A DNA stretch of 64,000 nucleotides from Cryobacterium sp. Y50 (GCF_002929805.1 NZ_PJJM01000095.1:60764-124763); one strand, 5' to 3'; shown: positions 53,469-62,301, numbered from the stretch's first letter. Notes: generated from the letters alone by a model not told the origin. Made by a program: numbers and translations.

Positions 53469-54082
53469 CCGGCCTCTTCATCACGCTGGAGGGCGGCGAC
53501 GGATCCGGCAAAACCACGCAGTCGCTCCTACTCACCGACTGGCTCGAAAAGCAGGGGCGCACCGTCGTGCGCACCCGCGAGCCCGGCGGAACGGATGTCG
53601 GCGTCGACATTCGCGAGATCGTGTTGCACCACCGCGGCGAGGTGGATCCCCGCGCCGAAGCCCTGCTCTACGCCGCAGACCGGGCCCAGCACGTCGGTAC
53701 GAAGCTGCGGCCGGCACTCGCCCGCGGCGATGTCATCGTGCAGGACCGTTACCTCGACTCCTCGGTCGCCTACCAGGGCGCTGGCCGGGTGCTCGGTGCC
53801 ACCGAGGTGCGCGACCTGTCGCTCTGGGCCGCCGAGGGGCTTCTGCCCGATCTGACCGTGCTACTCGACCTCGACTCGCGCGCCGCCCGAGCCCGCCTCG
53901 ACGCAGACAACAAGGTCTTCGACCGGCTGGAGGCGGAGAAGAACGACTTTCACGCCCGCGTGCGCGCTGCTTTTCTCGAGTTGGCCGCCGCCGAGCCCTC
54001 CCGGTTTCTGGTAGTGAATGCTGCCGCCCCCGCCGCTGAGATCGCCGCCACCATCCAGGCTCGAGTTTCCACCCTCCTCTAG
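53465..54082 (+). CDS. tmk: Thymidylate kinase
   Basis: Phosphorylates dTMP to dTDP. 205 residues with LFITLEGGDGSGKTTQS (P-loop), TREPGGTDVGVDIREI, and VIVQDRYLDSSVAYQGAGR (the DR(Y/H) motif). GTG start overlapping the topA stop (GTGA). topA-tmk-holB proximity is conserved in many actinobacteria. Confidence 0.95.
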   Translation: MTGLFITLEGGDGSGKTTQSLLLTDWLEKQGRTVVRTREPGGTDVGVDIREIVLHHRGEVDPRAEALLYAADRAQHVGTKLRPALARGDVIVQDRYLDSSVAYQGAGRVLGATEVRDLSLWAAEGLLPDLTVLLDLDSRAARARLDADNKVFDRLEAEKNDFHARVRAAFLELAAAEPSRFLVVNAAAPAAEIAATIQARVSTLL

Positions 54083-54143
54083 TGGTCGGGGCCCGGACCA
54101 CGAACGTGGGCGAGGTTGCGACTCTCTAAGGGATACTGAAGCT

Positions 54144-55619
54144 ATGACCTCGACTGCCTCGTCCGCTGTGCGATCCGGTTGGTCGGTGCGGGTGCGCATC
54201 CTCACCGCCATTCTGGTCGTCGCCGGCCTTGGTCTGGCCGTTGCGGGCGGTACGGCCTACCTCGTGCAACGCGACCGCGCCCTGCACGACATCGATGTTC
54301 GCCTAGCGACGAGCGTCGAGAGTGTGCGCTTCATCGTCACCGGCGTGCCGACTACCAACCTCAACAAGGTCGAGGCGTTGCCGGAGGCGTCCGGTGCGAG
54401 CTACCCATCTACCCGGGAGGCGTTGCAAGCAGTCATGGCCCGACTCGTTCCGAGCCCCAACGAGAGCACCCTCGGAATCATCGACGGCGTCCCCGCGCTG
54501 ATCCCCGGCACCGATTTGGCCTTCCACCTGGAGGATGATGCCGGGTTCGTCCTGCGCATTCTCGACGAAGTGGCCGGTGTCAATGTCGTGCGCGGCACTG
54601 CCGTCTCCGAACTCGGGAACCTGCGGTATATCGCCGCGCCGGTGACCGTGGAGGGCAGCGGACAAGCCGGAATTTTTGTCACCGCCTTTGATCTTGACGC
54701 TGAGCTGGACGAGTTGACGAGCGCTTTTCGCATCTATGCGGCCGTCGCGGCTGCGGCGCTCGTGGCGATCGGGCTGGTCGGATGGTTCGTCGCCGGTCGC
54801 CTGCTGCGACCGGTGCGACAGCTGCAGGCCGCCGCGTCGCGGATCACCGCAACCGACCTGCACGAGCGCATTCCGGTGATCGGCCACGACGACATCTCCG
54901 AGCTCACCGAAACGGTCAATGACATGCTCGAGCGCCTTGACGAGTCGCTGACCGCACAGCGACAGCTGCTCGAGGATGTGCGCCACGAGCTCAAGACTCC
55001 GATCACCATCGTGCGTGGGCATCTTGAGTTGCTGGATGCACGCAATCCCGATGATGTCGCATCCGCTAGGGAAATTGCGCTTGATGAACTCGACCGGATG
55101 ACCGGACTCATCGACGACATCGAGTCGCTCGCCAACGCCCAGCGCGGTAATCTGCGGCGGGTACCAACGGATGCCGGCGACCTTACCGAGCAGTTCTACC
55201 TCAAGGTCAGTGCGCTTCCCGGTCACGCCTGGATTCTGGCCGAGCGCGCGCACGTTGTCGTACCGGTCGATCCGGCCCGTCTCACTCAGGCGTTCTTGCA
55301 GCTGGCGAACAATGCCGCCAAACACTCAGATCCCGGAACGACCATCGAGATTGGCAGTACCGAGCACGCCGAGGCGGTGGAATTCTGGATCCGCGACAGC
55401 GGCCCCGGCATTCCGGCGGAGGCCAAGGCCCGCATTTTCGAACGGTTCGGCCGTGTCGATTCCGGGCGTGGTGTCGAAGGTTCCGGGCTCGGGCTGCCGA
55501 TCGTCGACGCTATCGCGCGGGCGCACGGCGGCTATGTCGACCTGGTGACGTCGCCCGACGGATCTCGGTTCGGCATAATGTTGCCGCGCCGCGCTGTTGA
55601 TGTGGTGGCCGCGAAATGA
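54144..55619 (+). CDS. Sensor histidine kinase
   Basis: A 491-residue membrane kinase. Two membrane helices (ILTAILVVAGLGLAVAGG and IYAAVAAAALVAIGLVGWFV) enclose an extracytoplasmic loop of about 160 residues that must carry the sensor. A HAMP linker (RLLRPVRQLQAAASRIT) leads to the H-box LLEDVRHELKTPITIVRGHL with the phosphorylated His, and the ATPase has NNAAKHSDPGT (N box), DSGPGIPAEAK and GSGLGLPIV. The ATG at 54144 is used. Overlaps the response regulator by 4 bases. Confidence 0.9.
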   Translation: MTSTASSAVRSGWSVRVRILTAILVVAGLGLAVAGGTAYLVQRDRALHDIDVRLATSVESVRFIVTGVPTTNLNKVEALPEASGASYPSTREALQAVMARLVPSPNESTLGIIDGVPALIPGTDLAFHLEDDAGFVLRILDEVAGVNVVRGTAVSELGNLRYIAAPVTVEGSGQAGIFVTAFDLDAELDELTSAFRIYAAVAAAALVAIGLVGWFVAGRLLRPVRQLQAAASRITATDLHERIPVIGHDDISELTETVNDMLERLDESLTAQRQLLEDVRHELKTPITIVRGHLELLDARNPDDVASAREIALDELDRMTGLIDDIESLANAQRGNLRRVPTDAGDLTEQFYLKVSALPGHAWILAERAHVVVPVDPARLTQAFLQLANNAAKHSDPGTTIEIGSTEHAEAVEFWIRDSGPGIPAEAKARIFERFGRVDSGRGVEGSGLGLPIVDAIARAHGGYVDLVTSPDGSRFGIMLPRRAVDVVAAK

Positions 55620-56272
55620 CCAGCATTCTTATCGCTGAGGATGAGGCGCGAATCGCTCTGTTCGTGAGCAAGGGCCTGCGGGCTGCCGGGTATTTCTCGA
55701 CCGTGGTCGGTGATGGGCTCGACGCCGTCAGCTATGCCCAGTCCGGCACTTTCGACTTGTTGCTGCTCGACGTTGGACTGCCGAGCATCGACGGCTTCGA
55801 GGTGATGAAACGGATCAGGGCCGAACGGCTGCCGCTGCCGATCATCATGTTGACCGCTCGGTCCACGACCAGCGACATGGTCGCCGGCCTCGATGGTGGT
55901 GCCGATGATTATCTCGCGAAGCCGTTCAAATTTGATGAGCTGCTGGCCCGGATCCGCCTAAGACTGCGAGATGCCGAGCAGAGCTCGCCGACCGGGCTGG
56001 CTTATGGGGAGCTCGCGCTCGACCTGCGCACCCGCCGTGCAACTGTGGGGGAGCGCACCGTGGAGCTGTCGGCCCGGGAGTTTGCCCTCGCTGAAGAGTT
56101 TCTGCGGCACCCCGACCAGGTACTCAGCCGTGAGCAGCTGCTGAGCCGGGTATGGGGTTACGACTTCGATCCAGGTTCCAACGTCGTTGACGTGTACGTG
56201 CGGTATCTTCGGGCGAAGTTCGGGCCCGAACGCATTGAGACGGTGCGCGGCATGGGATATCGGCTCAAATAA
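55616..56272 (+). CDS. Response regulator, OmpR/PhoB family
   Basis: A 218-residue regulator. Receiver: EDEARIALF, LLLLDVGLPSIDG with the phosphorylated Asp, TARSTTSDM and LAKPFKFDEL with the conserved Lys. C-terminal winged helix: ELSAREFALAEEFLRHPDQ, VLSREQLLSRVWGYDFDPGSNVVDVYVRYLRAK (in part) and RGMGYRLK. ATGA overlap with the kinase. Two 18-bp sites nearby (56876-56893 and 58527-58544) are candidate binding sites. Confidence 0.93.
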   Translation: MTSILIAEDEARIALFVSKGLRAAGYFSTVVGDGLDAVSYAQSGTFDLLLLDVGLPSIDGFEVMKRIRAERLPLPIIMLTARSTTSDMVAGLDGGADDYLAKPFKFDELLARIRLRLRDAEQSSPTGLAYGELALDLRTRRATVGERTVELSAREFALAEEFLRHPDQVLSREQLLSRVWGYDFDPGSNVVDVYVRYLRAKFGPERIETVRGMGYRLK

Positions 56273-56288
56273 GCTCGCTCGGGAAAGC

Positions 56289-56318
56289 AGAAGGCCCGGG
56301 CGGGGGCCCGGGCCTTCT
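56289..56318 (+). terminator. Terminator of the two-component operon
   Basis: AGAAGGCCCGGG (56289-56300), loop CGGGGG, CCCGGGCCTTCT (56307-56318): 12-bp perfect stem, 16 bases after the response regulator stop, lacking a long T-run. Confidence 0.7.
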
Positions 56319-56354
56319 CATGCTCGTAGTTCGACTTGGTCTGCGACGCTCTAC

Positions 56355-56786
56355 TTAGTCGACGGATGCGGGGCTCTGCACCGATGCGGCAGACACCGGG
56401 CTTGCGACGGACGGTGCGGAGACCGGGGTCACGACCGAAACGGCTGAAACTACCGAGACGGCTGAGACCGTCGACGCGACACTCGAGCTGCTCGATGAGT
56501 TGTTGGTTGAGTCGGGCGAGGTGTTGGTCGAGTTATCGCTCGAGGTGTTGGTTGAATCATCGCTCGGGAGGGAAACCGAGTCGTCGAACGTCGAGACGCT
56601 CGCTGTGCTCAACGGGATCGCCGTGCCCGCCGAGATGGAGCTCACCGGCTGCACACCGATCGAGCTTCCCGAACGGTCCTCGATCTCGAAGGCGTTCGCT
56701 GCGCTCATGGCGCCGCCGGCGAGCAATCCGATGCCGAGTGCGGATCCGGCGCCCATGGCAATCCAACGCTTTTTGGCTGTCATCAT
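56355..56786 (-). CDS. Exported low-complexity Ser/Asn/Val-rich protein, possible target of the two-component system
   Basis: A 143-residue protein. ATG at 56786 with AAGGAGA upstream. After KKRW a hydrophobic segment (GAGSALGIGLLAGGAMSAANA) forms a signal peptide. The mature part begins FEIEDRSGSS; its second half is repetitive: Asp/Ser/Thr/Asn (DDSTNTSSDNSTNTS) then Ser/Val/Ala/Pro (VSAVSVVSAVSVVTPVS). No catalytic motif is visible. It may be a flexible wall-associated protein. It lies opposite the two-component operon and has an 18-bp palindromic site 90 bases upstream. The longer open frame to 57389 is only antisense to the phosphotransferase. Confidence 0.75.
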   Translation of the reverse strand: MMTAKKRWIAMGAGSALGIGLLAGGAMSAANAFEIEDRSGSSIGVQPVSSISAGTAIPLSTASVSTFDDSVSLPSDDSTNTSSDNSTNTSPDSTNNSSSSSSVASTVSAVSVVSAVSVVTPVSAPSVASPVSAASVQSPASVD

Positions 56787-56875
56787 GGTGTCTCCTTGTA
56801 GTTGGCGAGTCGAGCCTGTGCTCGTCTGCTGTAGCTTCAAGATTCCTGCCTCAGCATGAGAAGCCTCGGAGCACG

Positions 56876-56893
56876 GCGTGAGAGGACTCTCAT
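56876..56893. promoter_or_regulatory. Operator-like site 1, upstream of the exported low-complexity protein
   Basis: GCGTGAGAGGACTCTCAT matches site 2 (58527-58544) at 15 of 18 positions and has the inverted halves TGAGAG/CTCTCA. A third similar half, GCATGAGAAGCC at 56854, lies 22 bases upstream in direct orientation, two helical turns away. Candidate response-regulator binding site. Confidence 0.6.
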
Positions 56894-56917
56894 GTTGGCC
56901 GACGGCATCCGCTGGTC

Positions 56918-58051
56918 TCAGTCTGAGGCAGGGTCGACGACGAGTTCGGTGGCTGCGCCGAGCAAATTCGCGCTGTGTGCGCCCGGGTTCAACACGTGCC
57001 CGAGCAGGTGGGTTGCCGCGATGTACCGCGCCCGGTTGAAAAACTGCTCGCCGCGGCGAGGCCACCGGCTGCGGGCACGGGCAGCCAGCACGCGGCAGCT
57101 TTCGGCGGCCAAAGGATTGGAGTGATCGTCGTGGTGGAGGGCGCTCACGACCAGGTGTGCGTAGAGCGCAGCGGCATCGTCGGCCGGGTCCCCGAACCCG
57201 GCCGTGTCGATGTCGAGCACGCCGGAGATGCGTGGGGAGTCGAGTGTGTCGGGGTCCAGAAAGATCTGCCCCAGGTGCAGGTCGCCGTGCACGGTGACGG
57301 GGGCGGCGAAAATCGCGGCCGCGCGCATCCGTTCGATGGCATCGCCCAGGGCAGTGACCCTGGGCGTTTCGGCTGGCAGTAGGGAACACACTCGGTGCAC
57401 GTACCAGGGCAGGCGCGCTGACAGCGATGCTCGTGCCGAGTCGGAACTTTCGATCAGGCCGATTTCTGTCGTGAGCCGATCAAGCTCGTCGAGGAATGGT
57501 TCGGGCGAGAATTGCGCGACCACCTGGCTCGCTTCGACACCGTGAACGGGCTCCAGGGCGATGAATCCGTCGGCGCTCCAGCCGCGGCTGCGCGGTACAG
57601 GAACGCCGGCGGCTCCCCAGAGCACGTGGCGGGCATGGAGCGGCCCCGCGACAGCCGGGCGAACGACCTTGAGGTAGACCGTAAATTCGACTGCGACCGC
57701 ACGCACAACGGCGCGTTTTCCTGGCCGATAGGCCGCGATGGTGACAACGAGGCTGCTCGTGTGCAGGCCGAGGCGGGCGAGCAGGACCTGGGCAGAGTCT
57801 GGGTAGACCGCCGCGGCCAGGGCGGGCAGCTCGGGATCGTTCGGGTACAGCCAAGCAGCCACGGTTTCATCGGTTTGCTCGTCACGGAAGGCGAGCACGC
57901 CGGGCCGGTCACGTTTGGTGGGATTCGATTCAAGGTAGACGGTGTGGGATTCGGTCGTCTGTGTGCCGGGATCCAGCTCGATCGTGTAACCGGCGGGGAC
58001 GCCGCGGGCGGTCGTTTCGATGCTGAACCGATGCAGCCGGACCAGGGTCAT
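56918..58051 (-). CDS. Aminoglycoside phosphotransferase-fold protein (APH/maltokinase-like)
   Basis: A 377-residue kinase-fold protein. It has PVTVHGDLHLGQIFLDPD (the HGDLHxGN-type Brenner motif, with Q for N) and GVLDIDTAGFGDPADDAA (the metal-binding D-x-D/G motif), then SALHHDDHSN. An N-terminal lobe (about 1-200) shows VYLKVVRPAVAG with the likely nucleotide Lys. Such proteins phosphorylate small molecules, e.g. sugars or antibiotics, or act as maltokinases. I use ATG 58051 with GGAG upstream; a TTG at 58129 overlapping the upstream stop is the alternative. Three residues of the APH pattern differ, so its substrate is unknown. Confidence 0.75.
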   Translation of the reverse strand: MTLVRLHRFSIETTARGVPAGYTIELDPGTQTTESHTVYLESNPTKRDRPGVLAFRDEQTDETVAAWLYPNDPELPALAAAVYPDSAQVLLARLGLHTSSLVVTIAAYRPGKRAVVRAVAVEFTVYLKVVRPAVAGPLHARHVLWGAAGVPVPRSRGWSADGFIALEPVHGVEASQVVAQFSPEPFLDELDRLTTEIGLIESSDSARASLSARLPWYVHRVCSLLPAETPRVTALGDAIERMRAAAIFAAPVTVHGDLHLGQIFLDPDTLDSPRISGVLDIDTAGFGDPADDAAALYAHLVVSALHHDDHSNPLAAESCRVLAARARSRWPRRGEQFFNRARYIAATHLLGHVLNPGAHSANLLGAATELVVDPASD

Positions 58052-58118
58052 GCCGAGCGACTCCGCGACGGCCTCGAGAATTTCCGGCGCCTGTTCCAGC
58101 GGATGCGACCCGCCGGGT

Positions 58119-58484
58119 TCAGCCGTCAACGTCAACGTAGTCGTCACCGACGTCACCGTCGTCAACGTCAACGTCAACGTCAACGTCAACGTCGTCGTCG
58201 ATGGTCTGCGATCCGGCCGGGGGTACAGCGACGGGCGGGGCGACCGGAACATCAACGGGGGCCGTCGAGATGGGCGTCGCGGTGGCCGTCGGCGCGACTC
58301 CGGGTGCGGTCTCCTCGGCGGTCGTGCTTGAGCCAGAGCCGGAGCCCACGGGATCGATACGTTGAACCAGCCCGGGCTGGTCGGTGATCGTGAGCGTGGA
58401 GGTCAGCGCGACGGCCCCTGCAGATCCGGCGCCGAGGGCGACCACAACTGTGGCACCGAGCGCCACCTTCCACAAAGTCTGCAT
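58119..58484 (-). CDS. Exported acidic repeat protein, second putative two-component target
   Basis: A 121-residue protein. The ATG at 58484 is followed by a signal/membrane segment (LWKVALGATVVVALGAGSAG). The mature part is Thr/Pro/Val/Ala-rich and ends in an Asp-Val tract (DDDVDVDVDVDVDDGDVGDD) encoded by hexamer repeats. It has the general form of small wall-associated acidic proteins, perhaps binding Ca2+ or cations. An 18-bp palindromic site lies 43 bases upstream. Its stop is close to or overlaps the next gene on the same strand. Confidence 0.7.
   Translation of the reverse strand: MQTLWKVALGATVVVALGAGSAGAVALTSTLTITDQPGLVQRIDPVGSGSGSSTTAEETAPGVAPTATATPISTAPVDVPVAPPVAVPPAGSQTIDDDVDVDVDVDVDDGDVGDDYVDVDG
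58161..58190. repeat. 6-bp tandem repeat, five exact copies
   Basis: GTCAAC five times in a row. On the minus strand it encodes (Val-Asp)5 in the acidic tail of the exported protein. Flanking GTCGTC units extend the pattern. Confidence 0.9.
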
Positions 58485-58526
58485 TGACCTAGTCTGGGGC
58501 GTCGACCACGGTTCTCGCGCAGAGCA

Positions 58527-58544
58527 GCATGAGAGGGTTCTCAT
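58527..58544. promoter_or_regulatory. Operator-like site 2, upstream of the acidic exported protein
   Basis: GCATGAGAGGGTTCTCAT: inverted halves ATGAGA/TCTCAT, 15 of 18 bases shared with site 1, and the same orientation relative to its leftward target gene. Candidate response-regulator binding site. Confidence 0.6.
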
Positions 58545-58680
58545 CTTGAGTTGGTCGTGACCTCGTGACCTCGTGACCTCGTGGCAGTCGGGTATGGGGC
58601 ACATTTTCCGAGCCCGGGCTCGGTCGGCACAAGACGCACGGGGCGCGGGCGGTGTCGGCGGGGCGGGTTACCCTTGACTC

Positions 58681-59883
58681 ATGGCAGTGTGGGACAACCT
58701 AACGGGACAGGCCGACGCAATCGCCATCTTCCGGGCGGCGGCGCAGCGCGTGCCTTCCGCCAGTGAGACCAGCAGCGATGCCACCAGCACCAGCACCAGC
58801 GCCTCCGCCGAGTCCAACTCGATGACGCACGCCTGGCTCATCACTGGGCCCCCCGGGTCCGGCCGCTCGAACCTCGCGTTCGCCTTCGCCGCCGCGCTGC
58901 TCAGCCCGGGCACACCCGCCGAAGACCTCGCCGCGGCCCGCCAGGTCGAAGCCCGCACCCATCCAGACCTCAGCGTGCTCGCCACCGAGGGCGTCATTAT
59001 CAAAATGGAATCCGTCAAGGAAGCCGTCGCCCGCTCGCAATACTCGCCCTCGGTCGGCCGCTACCGCGTAGTCGTAGTCGAAGACGCCGACCGCATGGTC
59101 GAGCGCACCTCCAACGTGCTGCTGAAAGCCCTCGAAGAGCCGCCCGAGCGCACCGTGTGGATTCTGTGCGCTCCGAGCGAGGCCGACCTGTTGCCGACCA
59201 TTCGCTCGCGCGTACGCACCGTGCGCCTGCGTGTGCCGAGCGTGGCCGACGTGGCCGACCTGCTGGTGCGCCGAAACGGCGTCGACCCGGTCGTCGCCGA
59301 GCTCAGCGCCCGCCTCGCCCAGAGTCACATCGGCATGGCCAAGCGCCTCGCCACCAATGCCGACGCCCGGGCCAGACGCGAGGAGACCCTGCGCACGGCT
59401 CTCGGCATCCGTTCGGTGTCCTCGGCCGTCAATGCTGCCGCACGGCTGCTTGCCATCGCCGGCGACGACGCCAAGGCCATCACACTTGAGCTCGATGCCG
59501 CCGAGCGCGACGGTATGCTGCGCTCACTCGGGATCGAAGCCGGGCAGTCGGTACCGCCGGGGCTGCGCAGCCAGATCAAGGCCCTCGAAGACGACCAGAA
59601 GCGCCGGGCCGTCCGTAGCCTGCGGGACGGCATCGACCGCATCCTGGTCGACCTCGCCTCCCTCTACCGTGATGTCTGCATGGTGCAGCTGGGCCGGGAC
59701 AAAGCGGTTATCAACCTCGAACTGCTCGCCGAACTCCGCACTGCGAGTGCGGCCAGCGCGCCAGCGGCCACGGTCGCTACCATGGATGCGATCGCCGTGG
59801 CCCGCCAGCGCATCCAAGGCAACGTCGCACCCGCGCTCGCCCTCGAGGCGATGCTGGTGTCTGCGATCCGTCGCCCGCAGTGA
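58681..59883 (+). CDS. holB: DNA polymerase III subunit delta'
   Basis: Clamp-loader subunit of 400 residues. VWDNLTGQADAI opens the AAA+ fold; Walker A is GPPGSGRSNLAFAFAAALL with Arg replacing the usual Lys, consistent with the non-ATPase delta' role. VVVVEDADRMVERTSNVLLKALEEPPERT (in part) is the Walker B/sensor region, then PTIRSRVRTV. A Ser/Thr/Ala-rich insert (about 28-47) interrupts the N-terminus, and the zinc-binding Cys cluster expected before HPDLSVL is absent. The gene is close to tmk, as in many actinobacteria. Confidence 0.88.
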   Translation: MAVWDNLTGQADAIAIFRAAAQRVPSASETSSDATSTSTSASAESNSMTHAWLITGPPGSGRSNLAFAFAAALLSPGTPAEDLAAARQVEARTHPDLSVLATEGVIIKMESVKEAVARSQYSPSVGRYRVVVVEDADRMVERTSNVLLKALEEPPERTVWILCAPSEADLLPTIRSRVRTVRLRVPSVADVADLLVRRNGVDPVVAELSARLAQSHIGMAKRLATNADARARREETLRTALGIRSVSSAVNAAARLLAIAGDDAKAITLELDAAERDGMLRSLGIEAGQSVPPGLRSQIKALEDDQKRRAVRSLRDGIDRILVDLASLYRDVCMVQLGRDKAVINLELLAELRTASAASAPAATVATMDAIAVARQRIQGNVAPALALEAMLVSAIRRPQ

Positions 59884-59965
59884 CACAGCGACGTCGATAA
59901 CAGCGACTCCCAGCCTCCTTCGGTAGCCTGAGCCGCAGCATCCGCTTCATGAAAGAGGAAATCCG

Positions 59966-61501
59966 TTGAACCGCAGCATCCGCGCACTGAGCGCCACGGC
60001 CGCCGCACTGGCGCTCACGCTTATTTTGAGCGGATGCTCCGCCTGGTTCGCGACGGATGCCGGCCCCGCCCAGTCCACGCCCACCGGCGAACAGGTTGAC
60101 GGTGACCTCGCCCCCTTCTACAGCCAGGTGTTGCAGTGGGACGGTTGTGGTGACGGCCTGCAGTGTGCAGAGGCATCCGCTCCGCTCTCCTATGGCGATC
60201 CGGCCGCCGGAAAGATCTCGCTCGCCCTCGTGCGCCACGTGGCCACCGGAAACGATCGCGTCGGTTCCCTGCTGGTGAACCCCGGCGGACCCGGCGGTTC
60301 TGGCTATGACTTTGTCGCGGATTCCCTCGACTACGCCACCGATAAAAAGCTGCAGGCGAGCTTCGATATCGTCGGATTCGACCCGCGCGGGGTGGGTCGT
60401 TCCTCGGCGGTTTCCTGCTACGACTCGGCCGAGATGGACGAGTACCTGTACGGGCTGACCGAGGCGAAGCGCGGCACGGATGCCTGGATCGCCGAGCTTG
60501 CGGCGTCGTCCGACGCATTCGCGACCGCCTGCGCCGACGAGACCGGGCCGCTGCTCGGCACCGTCGACACGCAGAGCGCCGCACGTGACCTCGATCTGTT
60601 GCGCGCCGCCCTCGGCGACACGGAGCTCAATTTTCTTGGCTACTCCTACGGTACCTTTCTCGGCGCCACCTACGCCGAGCTCTTTCCCGAAAAGGTCGGA
60701 CGCTTCGTGCTCGACGGGGCCGTCGACCCGTCGACGAGCAACTTCGAGGTTACCAAGACGCAGGCCGTCGGCTTTGAAAACGCGCTGCGCGCTTACCTCG
60801 CCGACTGTGTGACGGGGGAGGACTGCCCGTTCCGGGGCAGTGCCGACAACGCGCTGACGACAATCGGTGCACTCATGGCGTCGGTTGACGACAGCCCGAT
60901 CACGGCAACGGATGGCCGCCAGCTTGGCGCTAGCACGCTGCTGACTGCGATCATCTATCCGCTCTATCAGGCCACGGCGTGGCCTCAGCTCAGCATCATG
61001 TTCGACACCGTCATGCACGGCAGCGCCGACGGTGCCTTTCAATTTGCCGATGCCTACAACGGTCGGGATGCCGACGGTAAATATTCCGACAACTCGACCG
61101 AGTCATTCATGGCCATCAACTGCATCGACTATTCCTACAACGCCGACCCGGTTTCGATGCGTGCACAGGCCGCCGAACTCGCCGACGCGGCCCCGGTGAT
61201 CGGCCCGTACATGAGCTTCGGCGACATCGGGTGCGCCAACTGGCCATACCCGTTCACCGGCGAACGCGACGAGATCCACGCGGCGGGCGCGGCACCCATT
61301 TTGGTCGTCGGCACCACGAACGACCCGGCCACCCCCTACATCTGGGCGCAGCAGCTGGCCGAGCAGCTCGACAGCGGCACCCTGGTGACCTACACCGGCG
61401 AAGGCCACACCGCCTACAACAAGTCGAATTCCTGCGTGAATGATGCGGTCGACTCCTATCTTGTTGACGGAATCGTGCCAGCCGCCGACCCCCAGTGCTA
61501 A
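59966..61501 (+). CDS. Lipid-anchored alpha/beta hydrolase with TAP-like C-terminal domain
   Basis: A 511-residue secreted peptidase-like hydrolase. A TTG start follows AGAGGAAA; the signal peptide ends TLILSGC (lipobox). The catalytic domain has LLVNPGGPGGSGYD (oxyanion hole), LNFLGYSYGTFLGATYAELFP (nucleophile Ser of GYSYG), and the TAP C-terminal part with ILVVGTTNDPATPYIWAQ (Asp) and TYTGEGHTAYNKSNSCV (His). Family members include the tripeptidyl aminopeptidases of Streptomyces and SlpD/E. It probably trims peptides at the cell surface. It lies 82 bases after holB. Confidence 0.9.
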   Translation: MNRSIRALSATAAALALTLILSGCSAWFATDAGPAQSTPTGEQVDGDLAPFYSQVLQWDGCGDGLQCAEASAPLSYGDPAAGKISLALVRHVATGNDRVGSLLVNPGGPGGSGYDFVADSLDYATDKKLQASFDIVGFDPRGVGRSSAVSCYDSAEMDEYLYGLTEAKRGTDAWIAELAASSDAFATACADETGPLLGTVDTQSAARDLDLLRAALGDTELNFLGYSYGTFLGATYAELFPEKVGRFVLDGAVDPSTSNFEVTKTQAVGFENALRAYLADCVTGEDCPFRGSADNALTTIGALMASVDDSPITATDGRQLGASTLLTAIIYPLYQATAWPQLSIMFDTVMHGSADGAFQFADAYNGRDADGKYSDNSTESFMAINCIDYSYNADPVSMRAQAAELADAAPVIGPYMSFGDIGCANWPYPFTGERDEIHAAGAAPILVVGTTNDPATPYIWAQQLAEQLDSGTLVTYTGEGHTAYNKSNSCVNDAVDSYLVDGIVPAADPQC

Positions 61502-61540
61502 CCACTCAGAGGCGTTCGAGCGCTGTGGAACACTTGGGGT

Positions 61541-62179
61541 ATGTCGATTGAAACGGAACCGCCGGGCCCGCGTGAGCGCAAGCGCCTCGCCACTCGGCGA
61601 GCCATCCAACACGCTGTGCTGACTCTGTCCCGCGAGCGCGGCTTTGAGTGCGTCACGGTCGAGGACATCAGCCGCCTCGCTAACGTCTCACCGCGTACGT
61701 TTTTCAACTATTTTTCTTCGAAAGACGCAGCCCTGATCGGCGACGCGCCCGGTATGGCATCCGCTGCAGATATTGACATCTTTGTCGCGAGTGGCCGGAA
61801 CAACGACGTGCTCGCCGATCTGGCCCTGCTGCTCGCCAAGAGCCTGGAGCGCACCGAGGCCGACCGGGAGATTCACCAACTGCGCCGCACGGTCATGAAG
61901 GAGAACGCCTACCTGTTCGGTATGCGCATGGCGACCCTGCGCGACTTCGAAGATCAGCTGCAGCAGATCATCGAGCGTCGTTTCACAGCGGATGCCCCCG
62001 AGCGAGCTGATGACCCGGTCGAGCTGGCCCAGCGTGCCCTGCTGTTCACGCTCGTAGCCGTCGCGGCGATCCGCCATGCCTGGCGGGTCTGGGCGGAGGG
62101 CGACGGTGCGACCCCACTTTCGGAGTCCGTGAACGCCTCATTCTCCGAGGTGTACAGAATTACTCGTAGGAACGACTAG
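61541..62179 (+). CDS. TetR-family transcriptional regulator
   Basis: A 212-residue regulator. N-terminal helix-turn-helix: RKRLATRRAIQHAVLTL, then VTVEDISRLANVSPRTFFNYFSSKDAAL (in part). The C-terminal ligand domain is of the TetR_C type seen in actinobacterial efflux regulators. The genes expected beside it, such as an exporter, are not in the window: upstream is the hydrolase on the same strand and downstream a tRNA gene. It may be autoregulatory. Confidence 0.88.
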   Translation: MSIETEPPGPRERKRLATRRAIQHAVLTLSRERGFECVTVEDISRLANVSPRTFFNYFSSKDAALIGDAPGMASAADIDIFVASGRNNDVLADLALLLAKSLERTEADREIHQLRRTVMKENAYLFGMRMATLRDFEDQLQQIIERRFTADAPERADDPVELAQRALLFTLVAVAAIRHAWRVWAEGDGATPLSESVNASFSEVYRITRRND

Positions 62180-62225
62180 GCTTGGCTGCTGTGTCACCGG
62201 CTGCCTTTCGAGGCGATCTGGTAAT

Positions 62226-62301
62226 GCCGCCTTAGCTCAGTTGGTAGAGCATCTCACTCGTAATGAGAAGGTCGTCAGTTCGATTCTGACAGGCGGCTCC
62301 A
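62226..62301 (+). tRNA. tRNA-Thr (anticodon CGT)
   Basis: GCCGCCT (62226-62232) pairs with AGGCGGC (62291-62297); the D arm TAGCTCAGTTGGTAGAGC, an anticodon loop CTCGTAA (anticodon CGT at 62259-62261) and the T arm GTTCGATTC are present. The discriminator T and encoded CCA end at 62301. Confidence 0.97.
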
